Shown: positions 8,707 through 18,075, counted from the first letter of the stretch. The stretch is DNA of 64,000 nt from Rhizobiales bacterium UBA1912 (GCA_002337455.1 DDGC01000019.1:163123-227122), one strand, 5' to 3'. Numbers and translations: made by a program. Notes: generated by a model not told the origin, from the sequence alone.

Positions 8707-9875
8707 CTGAAATCTCACCCCAGATGTGGGACAAGCTATCGCCCGACGCGACAGCTTCGGCGCCGCCGCCACCAGCGCCGACCTACGGCCAGGAAGTCCG
8801 CCGCCGCCTGTTGGCGAATAAGCCCGCTGTTGTCAGCATCGTCTTCATTATCGCCCTGATAATCGCCGCCTTTTTCGGCCCGATGCTCTCGCCGCACACC
8901 TATTTCCGGCAAGAGCTCAAGCTCGCCAACATCCCACCGTTCTTCGAGACCTATACGGTCACCGACAGCGCGGGCGACACGACGCGCTTTTTCCTCAACG
9001 CCTCCAACTTCAATCTTTACCAGGTCGATGCCGGCGGCCAGGTACTTGGCCTGCTCCGCGGCGGGCGCAAGGACATCCTCAAGAAAAGCCAGCCCTATGA
9101 ATTTGGCGACCAGGCTTTGACTCTCGACTATTCCAGCCTCCCCGCCCGGCTGTTGCTCGAAGACGGGACCGAACTGCGCCCTTCAGGCTGGAACTGGAAC
9201 CGCACCTATCTGTTTGGCACCGATCAACTTGGCCGCGACATACTCGTGCGCCAGCTCTATGGCGCCCAGATTTCCCTTACCGTCGCTTTTGTCGCGACGC
9301 TTGTGAACTTCTTCATTGGCGTCTTTTATGGCGGTATCGCTGGGTATATGGGCGGCAAGGTCGACGCGGTCATGATGCGCATCGTGGAGGTCATTTCAAC
9401 CATCCCGCTGACGCTTTATGTCGTCTTGTTGATGGTGGTCTTTGACTCCGGCCTCCTGTCCATCATCATCGCCATCGGCTCGGTGTTCTGGGTCGACATG
9501 GCCCGAATCGTGCGCGGCCAGATTCTCGGCCTGAAATCGCAGGACTATGTTGCAGCTGCCCGCACAATGGGCGCCTCCCCGGCCCGGATTCTGACCAAGC
9601 ACCTCTTGCCCAATTCGATCGGCCCCATCATCGTAACCCTCACCATGCTGATCCCCTCGGCCATCTTCATCGAAAGTTTCATGAGCTTCATTGGCCTTGG
9701 CGTGACGCCGCCTCTCGCTTCGTGGGGTTCGCTGACGTCGGAAGCTGTCGAAACTCTACGCGCCTATCCGCACCAGCTGTTTTTCCCCGCCACCGCTATT
9801 TCGCTGACCATGTTTGCTTTCAATTTTCTGGGCGACGGTCTGCGCGATGCGCTTGATCCGAAGGTGCGCGGATGA
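8703..9875 (+). CDS. oppC: oligopeptide ABC transporter permease (OppC type) with long periplasmic insert
   Basis: This 390-residue protein is about 90-100 longer than typical OppC. Helix 1 is at residues 41-60. Instead of a short loop, roughly residues 66-168 form a hydrophilic, probably periplasmic insert before the conserved 'FGTDQLGRDIL' motif that precedes helix 2. The EAA loop ('ARTMGASPARILTKHLLPNS') is near residue 285. A proline/alanine-rich cytoplasmic tail (residues 15-28) precedes helix 1. It pairs with OppB. The insert may contact OppA or substrate (inference). The start overlaps oppB by four bases. Confidence 0.9.
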   Translation: MTEISPQMWDKLSPDATASAPPPPAPTYGQEVRRRLLANKPAVVSIVFIIALIIAAFFGPMLSPHTYFRQELKLANIPPFFETYTVTDSAGDTTRFFLNASNFNLYQVDAGGQVLGLLRGGRKDILKKSQPYEFGDQALTLDYSSLPARLLLEDGTELRPSGWNWNRTYLFGTDQLGRDILVRQLYGAQISLTVAFVATLVNFFIGVFYGGIAGYMGGKVDAVMMRIVEVISTIPLTLYVVLLMVVFDSGLLSIIIAIGSVFWVDMARIVRGQILGLKSQDYVAAARTMGASPARILTKHLLPNSIGPIIVTLTMLIPSAIFIESFMSFIGLGVTPPLASWGSLTSEAVETLRAYPHQLFFPATAISLTMFAFNFLGDGLRDALDPKVRG

Positions 9876-10876
9876 CCGGCCCCATTCTCTCCGTACGCGA
9901 TCTGGCCACCTCGTTCTTCACCCATCGTGGCGAAGTGCAGGCGGTGCGCGGCATCAGCTTCGACGTCCAGCCTGGCGAAATTCTGGGCCTTGTGGGCGAA
10001 AGTGGCTCGGGAAAGTCGATCACCTGCATGTCGGTCCTGCGCCTCCTCAAGGCGGGCGGCCGCATCAAGTCGGGATCGGCAAGCTTCGCCGGCAATGATC
10101 TTCTCTCGCTCGATGAAGCAGCGCTCTCGGATCTGCGTGGAAACCGCATTGGGGTCATCTTCCAGGACCCCATGACCTCGCTCAATCCCACATTGACCGT
10201 GGGCGAGCAGGTGATGGAAAGCATTCGCCGTCATCGCAAGGCCAGCCGAGCGCAGGCGCGTGCTCGCGCCATCGAATTGTTCGAACTCGTGCGTATTCCC
10301 TCGGCCGCAACGCGGCTCAATTCCTATCCACACGAGTTTTCCGGCGGCATGCGGCAACGCGTCATGATCGCAATGGCACTGGCCTGCGATCCGCAACTGC
10401 TGATCGCCGATGAGCCGACTACCGCGCTCGATGTCACCATCCAGCGCCAGATCCTCTCGCTGCTCAAGGACCTGCAGCGGCGCCTTGGCATGTCGGTGAT
10501 CCTCATCACCCACGATTTGGGCGTCATCGCGGAAGTGACTGACCGGGTGCTGGTGCTCTATGGCGGGCTTGTCATGGAAGCCGGTCCCGTGCGCGATATC
10601 TTCGCTCACCCGGCGCATCCATACACGGTTGGGTTGCTGGGCGCCGTGCCGGATCTGCGCGACGACACACACCGTCGCCTGACGCCCATTCCCGGCAGTC
10701 CGCCCAATATGCTCACCCCGCCGCCGGGATGTCCGTTCGCGCCGCGCTGTCCTTTTGCCATGGCGCAGTGCGTATCCGCCCTGCCCCCGCTGTTTGGCGA
10801 GGCGCACCAATCGCGCTGCTGGCTGCAACATGCCGAAGCGCCTAAGGTCGACGCCATTCATGAGGTGGCCGCGTGA
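9872..10876 (+). CDS. oppD: oligopeptide ABC transporter ATPase (OppD type)
   Basis: 334 residues. Walker A GESGSGKS (about residue 40), Q-loop 'FQDPMTSLNPTLTVGEQ', signature 'FSGGMRQRVMIAMAL', Walker B 'LLIADEPTTALD' and H-loop 'LITHDLGVIAE' are all intact. The C-terminal oligopeptide/dipeptide extension carries the four-cysteine pattern C-P-F-A-P-R-C...C...C (about residues 287-317) seen in Opp/Dpp ATPases. It energises peptide import with OppF. The start overlaps the oppC stop (ATGA). Confidence 0.95.
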   Translation: MTGPILSVRDLATSFFTHRGEVQAVRGISFDVQPGEILGLVGESGSGKSITCMSVLRLLKAGGRIKSGSASFAGNDLLSLDEAALSDLRGNRIGVIFQDPMTSLNPTLTVGEQVMESIRRHRKASRAQARARAIELFELVRIPSAATRLNSYPHEFSGGMRQRVMIAMALACDPQLLIADEPTTALDVTIQRQILSLLKDLQRRLGMSVILITHDLGVIAEVTDRVLVLYGGLVMEAGPVRDIFAHPAHPYTVGLLGAVPDLRDDTHRRLTPIPGSPPNMLTPPPGCPFAPRCPFAMAQCVSALPPLFGEAHQSRCWLQHAEAPKVDAIHEVAA

Positions 10877-11883
10877 CCCAGCCCCTGCTCGAACTTCGTG
10901 ACCTGAACAAGCATTTTCGCCTGCCCGCCGGACCGTTCGCGCCCAAGCCCGTGCTGCGCGCGGTCGATGGCGTTGACCTCACGCTGAACAAGGGCGAGAC
11001 TCTGGGCCTTGTCGGCGAATCCGGCTGTGGCAAGTCGACCCTGGCGCGCACCGTGATCCGGCTGCATGAACCCACTTCAGGCAGCATTGTCTTTGATGGC
11101 CAGGACGTCGGCACCGTGTCCGATCGCCGGCTCGGCAGCTTCCGCCGCCGCGTACAGATGATTTTTCAGGATCCCTATGCGAGCCTCAACCCGCGCATGA
11201 GCGTGGGCGATCTCATCGCCGAGCCCTTGATCATCGCGGGTATGGGTGCCCCCGCCGACCGCCGCAAGAAGGTCGGTGATCTCCTCGACCGCGTCGGCCT
11301 GCCTTCCGACTCCGCACAGCGCTTTGCCCATGAATTTTCCGGTGGCCAGCGCCAGCGCATTGGCATCGCCCGCGCTATCGCGCTGGAACCCGATCTCGTC
11401 ATCTGCGACGAGCCCATCTCGGCGCTCGACGTCTCGGTCCAGGCGCAGGTGGTCAACATGCTCGAGGATCTGCAGGCGGACCTCGGCCTCACATACCTTT
11501 TCATCACCCACGATCTCTCGATGGTCCGGCACATTTCGGATCGCATCGGGGTGATGTATCTGGGCAAGATCGTCGAGCTCGCCACCAGTGCGGACCTCTA
11601 TCACCGCCCCTCGCATCCCTATACGCGCGCACTCCTTTCGGCCATTCCTGTTCCGGACCCCGAGGCGGCACGCGCCGCAGAACCGATGCAGGGCGAGATC
11701 CCGACCGCCATCAATATCCCTTCCGGCTGCCGCTTCCGTACCCGATGCCCGCTCGTGACCGAGCTGTGTGCCCGGGTCGAGCCGCCGCTGCACGAGCTTG
11801 GCAACGGACACTTGTCCGCCTGCCATTTTGCCGAAGAGCTGGCCGCACAAGCCAGCCTCAATCCGGCGCCACAACAGGAGTGA
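10873..11883 (+). CDS. oppF: oligopeptide ABC transporter ATPase (OppF type)
   Basis: The 336-residue partner of OppD begins at GTG 10873, which overlaps the oppD stop (GTGA). Motifs are complete: Walker A 'GESGCGKSTLART', Q-loop 'FQDPYASLNPRMSVGD', signature 'EFSGGQRQRIGIARAI', Walker B 'LVICDEPISALD' and 'FITHDLSMVR'. The C-terminal extension holds the cysteine cluster 'GCRFRTRCPLVTELC' characteristic of this ATPase subgroup. It forms the heterodimeric motor with OppD. Confidence 0.95.
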   Translation: MTQPLLELRDLNKHFRLPAGPFAPKPVLRAVDGVDLTLNKGETLGLVGESGCGKSTLARTVIRLHEPTSGSIVFDGQDVGTVSDRRLGSFRRRVQMIFQDPYASLNPRMSVGDLIAEPLIIAGMGAPADRRKKVGDLLDRVGLPSDSAQRFAHEFSGGQRQRIGIARAIALEPDLVICDEPISALDVSVQAQVVNMLEDLQADLGLTYLFITHDLSMVRHISDRIGVMYLGKIVELATSADLYHRPSHPYTRALLSAIPVPDPEAARAAEPMQGEIPTAINIPSGCRFRTRCPLVTELCARVEPPLHELGNGHLSACHFAEELAAQASLNPAPQQE

Positions 11884-11888
11884 ACACA

Positions 11889-13469
11889 ATGAACAAACTG
11901 GTCTTGCCGTTGATGACGGCAGCTTTGCTTGCCTCGACCGGAGGGGTCTGGGCAGCAGGTGAATTGACCTATGTGGTCAACAATGAAAGCGCTCAATACG
12001 ATCCCGGCACGACCGCCGAGACCTTCGCCGCGCCGATCATCGGCAATACTTTCGAAGGCCTGGTTCGCCTTAGCCCCGAGGGCGAGGTCGTGCCGGCGCT
12101 GGCCGAAGCCTGGGAAATTTCAGAGGACGGTCTGACCTACACGTTCACCCTGCGTGATGCCAATTGGAGCGATGGCGAGCCGATCACGGCATCCGATTTC
12201 GTTTATGCATGGCAGCGCGTTCTCGACCCGGCAACGGGCGCGATGAACTCCCAGATGCTCTACCACATCGTTGGTGCCGAGGAAGCCTATGGCGGCGCTG
12301 ACCCGGAAGCCATTGCCATTTCCGCCCCCGATGAAAAGACGCTGACGTTCACGCTCAAGCAGCGCGTACCCTACATGCTGCAGCTTCTGAACTACCCGGC
12401 CTTCTATCCGGTGCGCGAAGACATCGTCTCGGCAGATCCCGATGGCTGGACCCGCAATCCCGAAACCTTTATCGGAACCGGCCCATTCCGCGTCACCGCC
12501 TTCAACCAGGGCGAGTCGGTGGTGTTCGAAAAGAACCCCAATTACTATGCTGCCGATGAAGTCAGCCTCGACAAGCTCACCTTCCGCCTGATCCCTGATC
12601 AGGCAACGGCACTGGCCGCCATGGAAGCAGGAGATGTCGATGGCATCGAAGCTGTCCCTGCCCCAGAAATTCCCCGCCTCTCGGTTGAATCCGACGCCTT
12701 CCTCATCGTGCCTGCGCTCGGCACAACCTACGCGTTCTTCAACCCGGGCCAGGAGCCGTTGGACAACGTCCATGTCCGCAAGGCACTCTCGATGGCGATC
12801 GATCGCTCCGAGATCGTCGAATTCGTGCTGCAGTCCGCCGACACCCCGGCGCTCGGCCTTGTGCCTCCCGGCATGAGCCTGGGCGGTGAGGATTTCACCG
12901 ATGGCCGCGACGGGTTTGGACTCTCGGAAACCGCCGATGTCGAGGGCGCAAGGGCCGAACTCGCCGAAGCCGGTTACGAGAACGGCGAAGGGTTCCCCGA
13001 GACGCTTTTCGTCACCTACTCCTCTCCGCCAATCGAGAAGCTGCTTGAAGCCATCCAGCAGATGTGGAGGGAAAACCTCAACATCGACGTGCAGATCCAA
13101 TCCACCGAATGGCAGGTGTATTATCCCGAAGTGCAGAAGGTCGAATACCAGATCGCACAGATGGGCTGGGGCGCTGACTATCCGCACCCGATGACCTTCC
13201 TCGACAACTTCGTCTCCGGTAGCGCCAACAACCTCAATGGCTGGTCCAATCCGGACTACGACGCTGCCATCACCGCTGCCAAGGCGGCGACCGATGAAGC
13301 GGAGTCGCGCGACTATATGCGGGAGGCTGAAGCGATCTTGATGAACGATCACGTCATCCTGCCGCAGTACCACCGGTATAACTACATGATGATGAGCCCC
13401 GAGGTCACCGGCTTCTGGCGCTCGCCGCTGAACGTTCCTTATTTCCGCGACGCTGAAATAAGCGAGTAG
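11889..13469 (+). CDS. oppA: periplasmic oligopeptide-binding protein (OppA type)
   Basis: The 526-residue protein has a signal peptide (cleavage after AWAAG-like end near residue 23) and the family-5 extracellular solute-binding fold. Visible pieces are 'FEGLVRLSPEGEVVPALAEAWEISEDGLTYTF', cited by position (about residues 55-86), then 'VYAWQRVLDP' and 'FIGTGPFRV'. These resemble OppA/MppA-like peptide binders. It is the last gene, five bases after oppF, an order (B-C-D-F-A) different from oppABCDF of E. coli. A hairpin follows its stop. Confidence 0.93.
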   Translation: MNKLVLPLMTAALLASTGGVWAAGELTYVVNNESAQYDPGTTAETFAAPIIGNTFEGLVRLSPEGEVVPALAEAWEISEDGLTYTFTLRDANWSDGEPITASDFVYAWQRVLDPATGAMNSQMLYHIVGAEEAYGGADPEAIAISAPDEKTLTFTLKQRVPYMLQLLNYPAFYPVREDIVSADPDGWTRNPETFIGTGPFRVTAFNQGESVVFEKNPNYYAADEVSLDKLTFRLIPDQATALAAMEAGDVDGIEAVPAPEIPRLSVESDAFLIVPALGTTYAFFNPGQEPLDNVHVRKALSMAIDRSEIVEFVLQSADTPALGLVPPGMSLGGEDFTDGRDGFGLSETADVEGARAELAEAGYENGEGFPETLFVTYSSPPIEKLLEAIQQMWRENLNIDVQIQSTEWQVYYPEVQKVEYQIAQMGWGADYPHPMTFLDNFVSGSANNLNGWSNPDYDAAITAAKAATDEAESRDYMREAEAILMNDHVILPQYHRYNYMMMSPEVTGFWRSPLNVPYFRDAEISE

Positions 13470-13480
13470 ATACGCCTATT

Positions 13481-13502
13481 GCTCCCGCCTCAGGGCGGGA
13501 GC
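13481..13502 (+). terminator. hairpin after oppA
   Basis: GCTCCCGCC and GGCGGGAGC form a perfect nine-base-pair stem with a four-base TCAG loop, twelve bases after the oppA stop. No T-run follows, so it may act as a Rho-dependent 3' stabiliser or as a partial terminator rather than a classic intrinsic one. Confidence 0.6.
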
Positions 13503-13527
13503 TCCCTCCTCATACTGAAGGCCGCAC

Positions 13528-14058
13528 GTGACCGTTCCTGTCCTCATCGAAACCGAACTTGGCGCTTTTACCCTCGACATCGACGATCAGCGCGCACCGA
13601 TCACCGGCAGAAATTTTCTGGCTTATGTCGATGGCGGACATCTTGATGGCGCGACGGCCTATCGGATCGTGACGCTCGCAAATCAGCCCGTGGAAACCGC
13701 GCACAAGATCGAGGTTGTGCAGTGGGGCATACAGGCCTCGGACGAAAAGCCCGCTCCGTTTCCGCCCATCGCACATGAGACCACTGAACTGACCGGCCTG
13801 CGTCATAAGCACATGACCATTTCCATGGCGCGCCTCGATCCCGGCACCGCGGGGTCCGAGTTTTTCATCTGCATCGGCGATCAACCCGAACTGGACTTTG
13901 GTGGCCAGCGCAATCCCGACGGTCAGGGCTTCGCCGCGTTTGGCACCGTCGTGGATGGTCAGGAAACAGTGCTATCGATGTTCTCCAAAGCCGAGACAGG
14001 CGAGTACCCGACCGCGCCGATCAGGTTCTCCCGATGCCGGCGAGTGCAATCTGACTGA
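13528..14058 (+). CDS. divergent cyclophilin-type peptidyl-prolyl isomerase
   Basis: 176 residues, GTG start. The fold is a cyclophilin: 'VLIETELGAFTLDID', 'GRNFLAYVDGGHLDGATAYRIV', 'TISMARLDPGTAGSEFFICIGDQPELDFGG' (cited by position, about residues 95-124) and 'GFAAFGTVVDGQETV'. The catalytic Arg region reads YRIV in place of the usual FHRV. The PAF region is 'FPPIAHETTELTG'. There is no signal peptide, so it is probably cytoplasmic. It follows the opp operon on the same strand, behind a hairpin. The link with peptide uptake is only positional. Confidence 0.8.
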   Translation: MTVPVLIETELGAFTLDIDDQRAPITGRNFLAYVDGGHLDGATAYRIVTLANQPVETAHKIEVVQWGIQASDEKPAPFPPIAHETTELTGLRHKHMTISMARLDPGTAGSEFFICIGDQPELDFGGQRNPDGQGFAAFGTVVDGQETVLSMFSKAETGEYPTAPIRFSRCRRVQSD

Positions 14059-14093
14059 TCTGCCCGTAGCTCCCCAATGGGGATCCTTAGCCG

Positions 14094-14918
14094 TCACCCC
14101 TTCACGGCACCGGCAGTTAGTGAGCGGCTGATCTGGCGGTACATCACGAGCCCCAGCACAGCTGGCGGCAGCGCTGCGACGATCATTACCGCCGACGCCG
14201 TGCCCCATTGGATGCCGCCTCCACCGGAGGAAAAGAAGAACGATGCCCCCACGGTCATCGGCACCGCATGACGCGTCGTCAGCATCAGGCCGAACAGAAA
14301 TTCGTTCCAGGCCGTGATGAAGCCGAAGATGAACGTCGTGACGATCGCCGGGCGGCATACGGGCGCGATGATCGAGGTGATTATCTTGAACCGCCCTGCC
14401 CCATCCATGTGAGCCGCCTCGTCGAGCTCGACGGGAATGTCGGAAATGGCGTTGACGAGAATCACCAGCGCCAGCGGCAGGTTGACGATGACCAGGATCA
14501 GCCCGAGCCCCAATTGGGTATCGAGCAAGCCGATCCATTGAAACATCATGTAGATCGGGATCGCAAAGATGATGAGCGGCAGCGCGCGCAGGTTGACGAT
14601 GAGCGGCAGCAGCGTCTGTCGGCCATACCCGGCCCGCGCCACGGCATAGGCCGCGGGAAAAGCGAGGACGATCGCCAGCGTCGTACCGATCAGTGCCGCC
14701 ACGGTCGAGTTCCAGAGATAGGCGAAGATATTGAGCCTGTCGGTCACCTGAAGCACAGCGATGTAGTTTTCGAGCGTCGGCGCCTCGATCCATAGCCCGG
14801 GGTTGGTGGCGATTTCGCGACTGCTCTTGAACGAAGTGACGAGCGTCGCAATGACGGGGAAATTAAGGGCGAATGCAGCGATGGCAAAGACCACCCAGCG
14901 CAATGCGGACAAGATCAT
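14094..14918 (-). CDS. carbohydrate ABC transporter permease (MalG type)
   Basis: The 274-residue protein has six helices and a classical EAA loop for sugar permeases, 'ELDEAAHMDGAGRFKIITSI', near residue 175. The N-terminus with 'NFPVIATLVTSFKSSREI' fits the MalG/UgpE branch. It overlaps the upstream permease by four bases (ATGA). It is the last gene of the minus-strand amino-sugar operon, and no ATPase gene follows, so a shared sugar ATPase from elsewhere is presumably used. Confidence 0.9.
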   Translation of the reverse strand: MILSALRWVVFAIAAFALNFPVIATLVTSFKSSREIATNPGLWIEAPTLENYIAVLQVTDRLNIFAYLWNSTVAALIGTTLAIVLAFPAAYAVARAGYGRQTLLPLIVNLRALPLIIFAIPIYMMFQWIGLLDTQLGLGLILVIVNLPLALVILVNAISDIPVELDEAAHMDGAGRFKIITSIIAPVCRPAIVTTFIFGFITAWNEFLFGLMLTTRHAVPMTVGASFFFSSGGGGIQWGTASAVMIVAALPPAVLGLVMYRQISRSLTAGAVKG

Positions 14919-15796
14919 TTCGCTCTCCTCGCAAGACCCTGGTTGATCGTGAACAGCACCGCGAATGACGCGATGAACAACAGGACCGACGCGGCCACGG
15001 CCGGGCCGATTTCGCCCTGGCGGAAAAACGCCTCATAGACATAAATCGAAAGCGACCGCGTGGAGCCGCCGGGACCGCTGCCGGTGAGCACATAGACGTT
15101 GTCGAACACCCGGAAACCGTCGATGAAGCGGATAAACAGCGCTATGGCGATGGTGGGCGCCATTAGTGGAATTTCGATACGCCACAGCATGTCCCAACCC
15201 GTCGAGCCATCCATCTGCGCGGCCTCGCGCACCTCGAGGGGAATGGCGCGGTGCGCCATGTAAAACAGCAGAAAAGCAAACGGCGTCCATTGCAGCGTTT
15301 CGACCACCACAAGCGTCCAGAAGGCGTTCGCGACGTTGAGGAACGCCGGAGCCGACCCGAACCAGGACCACAGGTAATGGGGAACCGGGCCCACGAACTC
15401 GTGCAGCACGAGGCGGTACATCAGGCCCACGAGCGCGGGCGCCACCATGAGCGGCAGCATGATGATGGCCAGCAGCCATGAACGCTTTTCAAACAACGGC
15501 GCAAGAAAAATGGCGAGAAAGAAGCCGATAAGGCACTCGGCGAACGCGGTGATGGTGCCAAAGCGCAGAGAGAACCAGATGGCGCGCCAGAAATCGCCAT
15601 CGGTGAGCACGGCGGCATAATTGGCAAAGCCGCTCAATTCCGGCGCGCGCAGCGTCTGAAAGCTGACGTTGGACAGCGAATAGACGATGTTGACGAGCGC
15701 GGGAAAGCCAAGAAACAGCAGCAGGAAAATGACCATGGGCGCGCTGAGCACGCCCCATTCGAGATGCCGCCTGGTATCCATCCGCTTATCCATCAA
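14915..15796 (-). CDS. carbohydrate ABC transporter permease (MalF type)
   Basis: The 293-residue protein has six helices and the EAA loop 'LEVREAAQMDGSTGWDMLWRI' near residue 205, cited by its core. The N-terminal 'HLEWGVLSAPMVIFLLLFLGFP' is typical of MalF/UgpA-type subunits. It makes the pore with the downstream MalG-type permease. About 61 bases separate it from the binding-protein gene. Confidence 0.9.
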   Translation of the reverse strand: MMDKRMDTRRHLEWGVLSAPMVIFLLLFLGFPALVNIVYSLSNVSFQTLRAPELSGFANYAAVLTDGDFWRAIWFSLRFGTITAFAECLIGFFLAIFLAPLFEKRSWLLAIIMLPLMVAPALVGLMYRLVLHEFVGPVPHYLWSWFGSAPAFLNVANAFWTLVVVETLQWTPFAFLLFYMAHRAIPLEVREAAQMDGSTGWDMLWRIEIPLMAPTIAIALFIRFIDGFRVFDNVYVLTGSGPGGSTRSLSIYVYEAFFRQGEIGPAVAASVLLFIASFAVLFTINQGLARRAK

Positions 15797-15857
15797 GCCA
15801 GTATCAGAAAATGAGAAATCGGGCGGCGCGCGGGCCGCCCGGTCCTTTGCACGGTGA

Positions 15858-17186
15858 CTATTCGGTCAGCAAGCTTTCCATGCCGCTGGCGACGGCCGCA
15901 AGCGCCTCGTCGAGCGTCTCCTGACCCGTCCAGTAGCCTGTGAAATGCTGAGCCTGAAGTTCATAGACGCTGAGCGCACTGGCGCCGGTGGCCCCGTTCA
16001 TCACATAACCGTACTGGCTCGCGAATTGGCCAAGCTGGACAAGGTCAGGGCGTTCGTCGGCAATCGCCGCCACGACTTCGGGCGTCAGCGCCGGAGCGCC
16101 GCTGTTTGCGGCATAGACAAGCGCTGCCTCTTCGGTCGAGAGGTACTGCAGGAAGGCCAATGCGCCATCCTTGTTGGGCGCATTCTGGTTGAGGCCGAGC
16201 CCCAGCCCATGGATATGTGTGGCACGCCCCTCGTCCCCGGCGGGCGGAGCAACGATTGCAACGGTATCGGCGACCGCGGGAGCGGTTTCAGGGTTGGTCA
16301 GCTCGCCGGCGGCACCGTTCCATTGCAGCATGGTGGCTACCTGACCCGAGACGAACGCTGCATTGGCCTCGGGGAACTCGTACGACGTCGAGTCCGCAGG
16401 CGTAGCGCCGGCATCGTAGAGCATCTTGTAGAGTTCGAGGCCTCGGCGGTAGGCTTCTGAATCGACAGTGACGTTGCCCTCGTCATCCATCCAGTTGCCG
16501 CCATACGAGCGTGCCGTGGACTGCCAGACCATCATGTTGAACAGCAGGTTCTGCATCTGCAACACCGTGCCATAGCGCGTTGGGCTGTCGGGGTTGACGG
16601 CCTGGGTGAAATAGAGCGCTGTCGCGGCATAGTCGTCCCATGTCCACTCATCGGGCGTCTTTGGTTCGAGGCGCTGGCCAAGATACTCTTCGGAGATGTC
16701 GCCATACGTGTGGGCGGCATCCGCGTCGCCCAGAAGCGCGTCAATCAAGTCCTCGCGGTAATACATGAAATGCAGAGAAAGATCGGTGGGCACGCCATAC
16801 TGCTGTCCCTCGAACTGCATGGTCGAGAGAACAGACTCGCCATAAACGCTTTCGGCTTCGTCGGACAGGGCTACCGGCTCCATGAAAGGCGCATACCGGC
16901 CGATGGAGTAAGTGGCGATAAGGTTGAGATCGAAAGCCTGCGTGCCGGCAGCAAGATCGGCCTGCAGCTTGTCCCAGAACCCGTCGCGGGCAAAGAACAG
17001 CACTTCCACGCGATCGTCTTCGGCCAGTCCTTCCTGGCTGTTGTAGATTTCCGCGACGGCACGCAGCGCTGTTTCTTCCGGCCCACCCGGCCAGCCGAGC
17101 ACCGTGACAGCAGCTTGCGCAGTGGCGAGGGGTGCCGCGGCAACCATAAGCCCGAGCGTCAGACTTTTGAGTGTTGTGTTACGCAT
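15858..17186 (-). CDS. sugar ABC transporter periplasmic binding protein (family 1)
   Basis: The 442-residue protein has a signal peptide, MRNTTLKSLTLGLMVAAAPL..., ending AQA (about residue 26). It has a family-1 solute-binding body, with 'FARDGFWDKLQADLAAGTQAFDLNLI' near residue 60 (cited by position), 'GVPTDLSLHFMYYREDL' and 'DEWTWDDYAATAL'. ATG 17186 was preferred over the in-frame ATGs at 17213 and 17192 because AAAGGG lies nine bases upstream of it and the signal peptide begins there. Encoded between NanK and the permeases, it probably binds an amino sugar such as ManNAc or a ManNAc-containing sugar (inference). Confidence 0.88.
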   Translation of the reverse strand: MRNTTLKSLTLGLMVAAAPLATAQAAVTVLGWPGGPEETALRAVAEIYNSQEGLAEDDRVEVLFFARDGFWDKLQADLAAGTQAFDLNLIATYSIGRYAPFMEPVALSDEAESVYGESVLSTMQFEGQQYGVPTDLSLHFMYYREDLIDALLGDADAAHTYGDISEEYLGQRLEPKTPDEWTWDDYAATALYFTQAVNPDSPTRYGTVLQMQNLLFNMMVWQSTARSYGGNWMDDEGNVTVDSEAYRRGLELYKMLYDAGATPADSTSYEFPEANAAFVSGQVATMLQWNGAAGELTNPETAPAVADTVAIVAPPAGDEGRATHIHGLGLGLNQNAPNKDGALAFLQYLSTEEAALVYAANSGAPALTPEVVAAIADERPDLVQLGQFASQYGYVMNGATGASALSVYELQAQHFTGYWTGQETLDEALAAVASGMESLLTE

Positions 17187-17219
17187 GATCATATTCCCTT
17201 TGGTTGATTTCATTACGTT

Positions 17220-18071
17220 TCAGGCCAGCTGGGCGATCCCCACGATCCCCGCCTGCCCTCCCAATTGTGCCGCAACGAGGGTTGGCCGCTGACGCGGCGG
17301 CAAATTTGCAAATGATGAGGCGATGCGAGCAATAAAGCCGGGCGCGAGACCGATCGAACCGCCGATGATGATTTTCTCCGGGGCAAGCCCGAGCTGAATG
17401 TTTCCGCAAAGCGTGGCTATGCGGCGCGCCGAAAGGGCGATGATTTCGTCGGCCCAGCCGTCTCCGTTTCGCGCCGCTGCAAAGACGCCGCGCGCGTCGG
17501 TGGCATGGCCCTTCGCCTGCGCCATCTCGGCCATCCAGCGGCCAGCGACATGGCTCTCGATGGGCGCGCTGTCGGCGATATCGCTGCGCAGTTGCCCGAA
17601 ATGTCCGGCAAGACCGGTCAGCAATCGCTCGCCAATCACCACACCGCCGCCGATGCCGGTGGAGATGGTGAGAAAGACGCAGCTTTTCGTCCCCTGCCCG
17701 GCCCCCAGACGAAATTCGCCCCACGCCGCGGCCTGCGCATCGTTGAGTGCCACGGCAGGTACACCGGCCAGTTCAGCCAGTGTGTCGGCCAGCGGAAAGT
17801 CTCCGGGGATTGAAAGGGTCTTTGGATTGAGCGCAGACCAGCGCCCGCTTTCAACGACACCCGTCACCGCAGCACCAACCCGGCTGTACCGACCGCGCCA
17901 AGCGGGCGCACGGTCGAACAGATCGGCGACCCATGCGCGTGGGTCACCGGTGGCCGGCGTGGGAATTTCCACAGCATCCGCAATGGTCTTCCCAGCCACC
18001 AGCGCACCAAGAATCTTGGTGCCGCCGATATCGATGGCCAAAACTGTATCGTTGGACGCGGGCTGGGTCAT
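17220..18071 (-). CDS. nanK: ROK-family kinase, probable N-acetylmannosamine kinase
   Basis: 283 residues. The N-terminal phosphate loop 'VLAIDIGGTKILGALV', the catalytic Asp in 'AVALNDAQAAAWGEF' (about residue 100) and the second glycine loop 'TISTGIGGGVVIG' identify a ROK sugar kinase. The zinc motif CxCGxxGCxE found in many ROK kinases is absent; 'LAGHFGQLRSDIADSAPIESH' stands there instead. Adjacent NanE supports ManNAc to ManNAc-6-P as the reaction, but another hexosamine is possible. It starts four bases after the nanE stop. Confidence 0.78.
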   Translation of the reverse strand: MTQPASNDTVLAIDIGGTKILGALVAGKTIADAVEIPTPATGDPRAWVADLFDRAPAWRGRYSRVGAAVTGVVESGRWSALNPKTLSIPGDFPLADTLAELAGVPAVALNDAQAAAWGEFRLGAGQGTKSCVFLTISTGIGGGVVIGERLLTGLAGHFGQLRSDIADSAPIESHVAGRWMAEMAQAKGHATDARGVFAAARNGDGWADEIIALSARRIATLCGNIQLGLAPEKIIIGGSIGLAPGFIARIASSFANLPPRQRPTLVAAQLGGQAGIVGIAQLA

Positions 18072-18075
18072 CGGC

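Noticed and set aside
9764..10861. Long open frame antisense to oppD (365 codons)
   Set aside because: It mirrors codon bias of the GC-rich oppD gene, has no ribosome-binding site and no recognisable domain.
12120..13373. 417-codon open frame antisense to oppA
   Set aside because: Low-complexity, histidine/arginine-rich translation typical of antisense frames in high-GC DNA; oppA on the other strand is certain.
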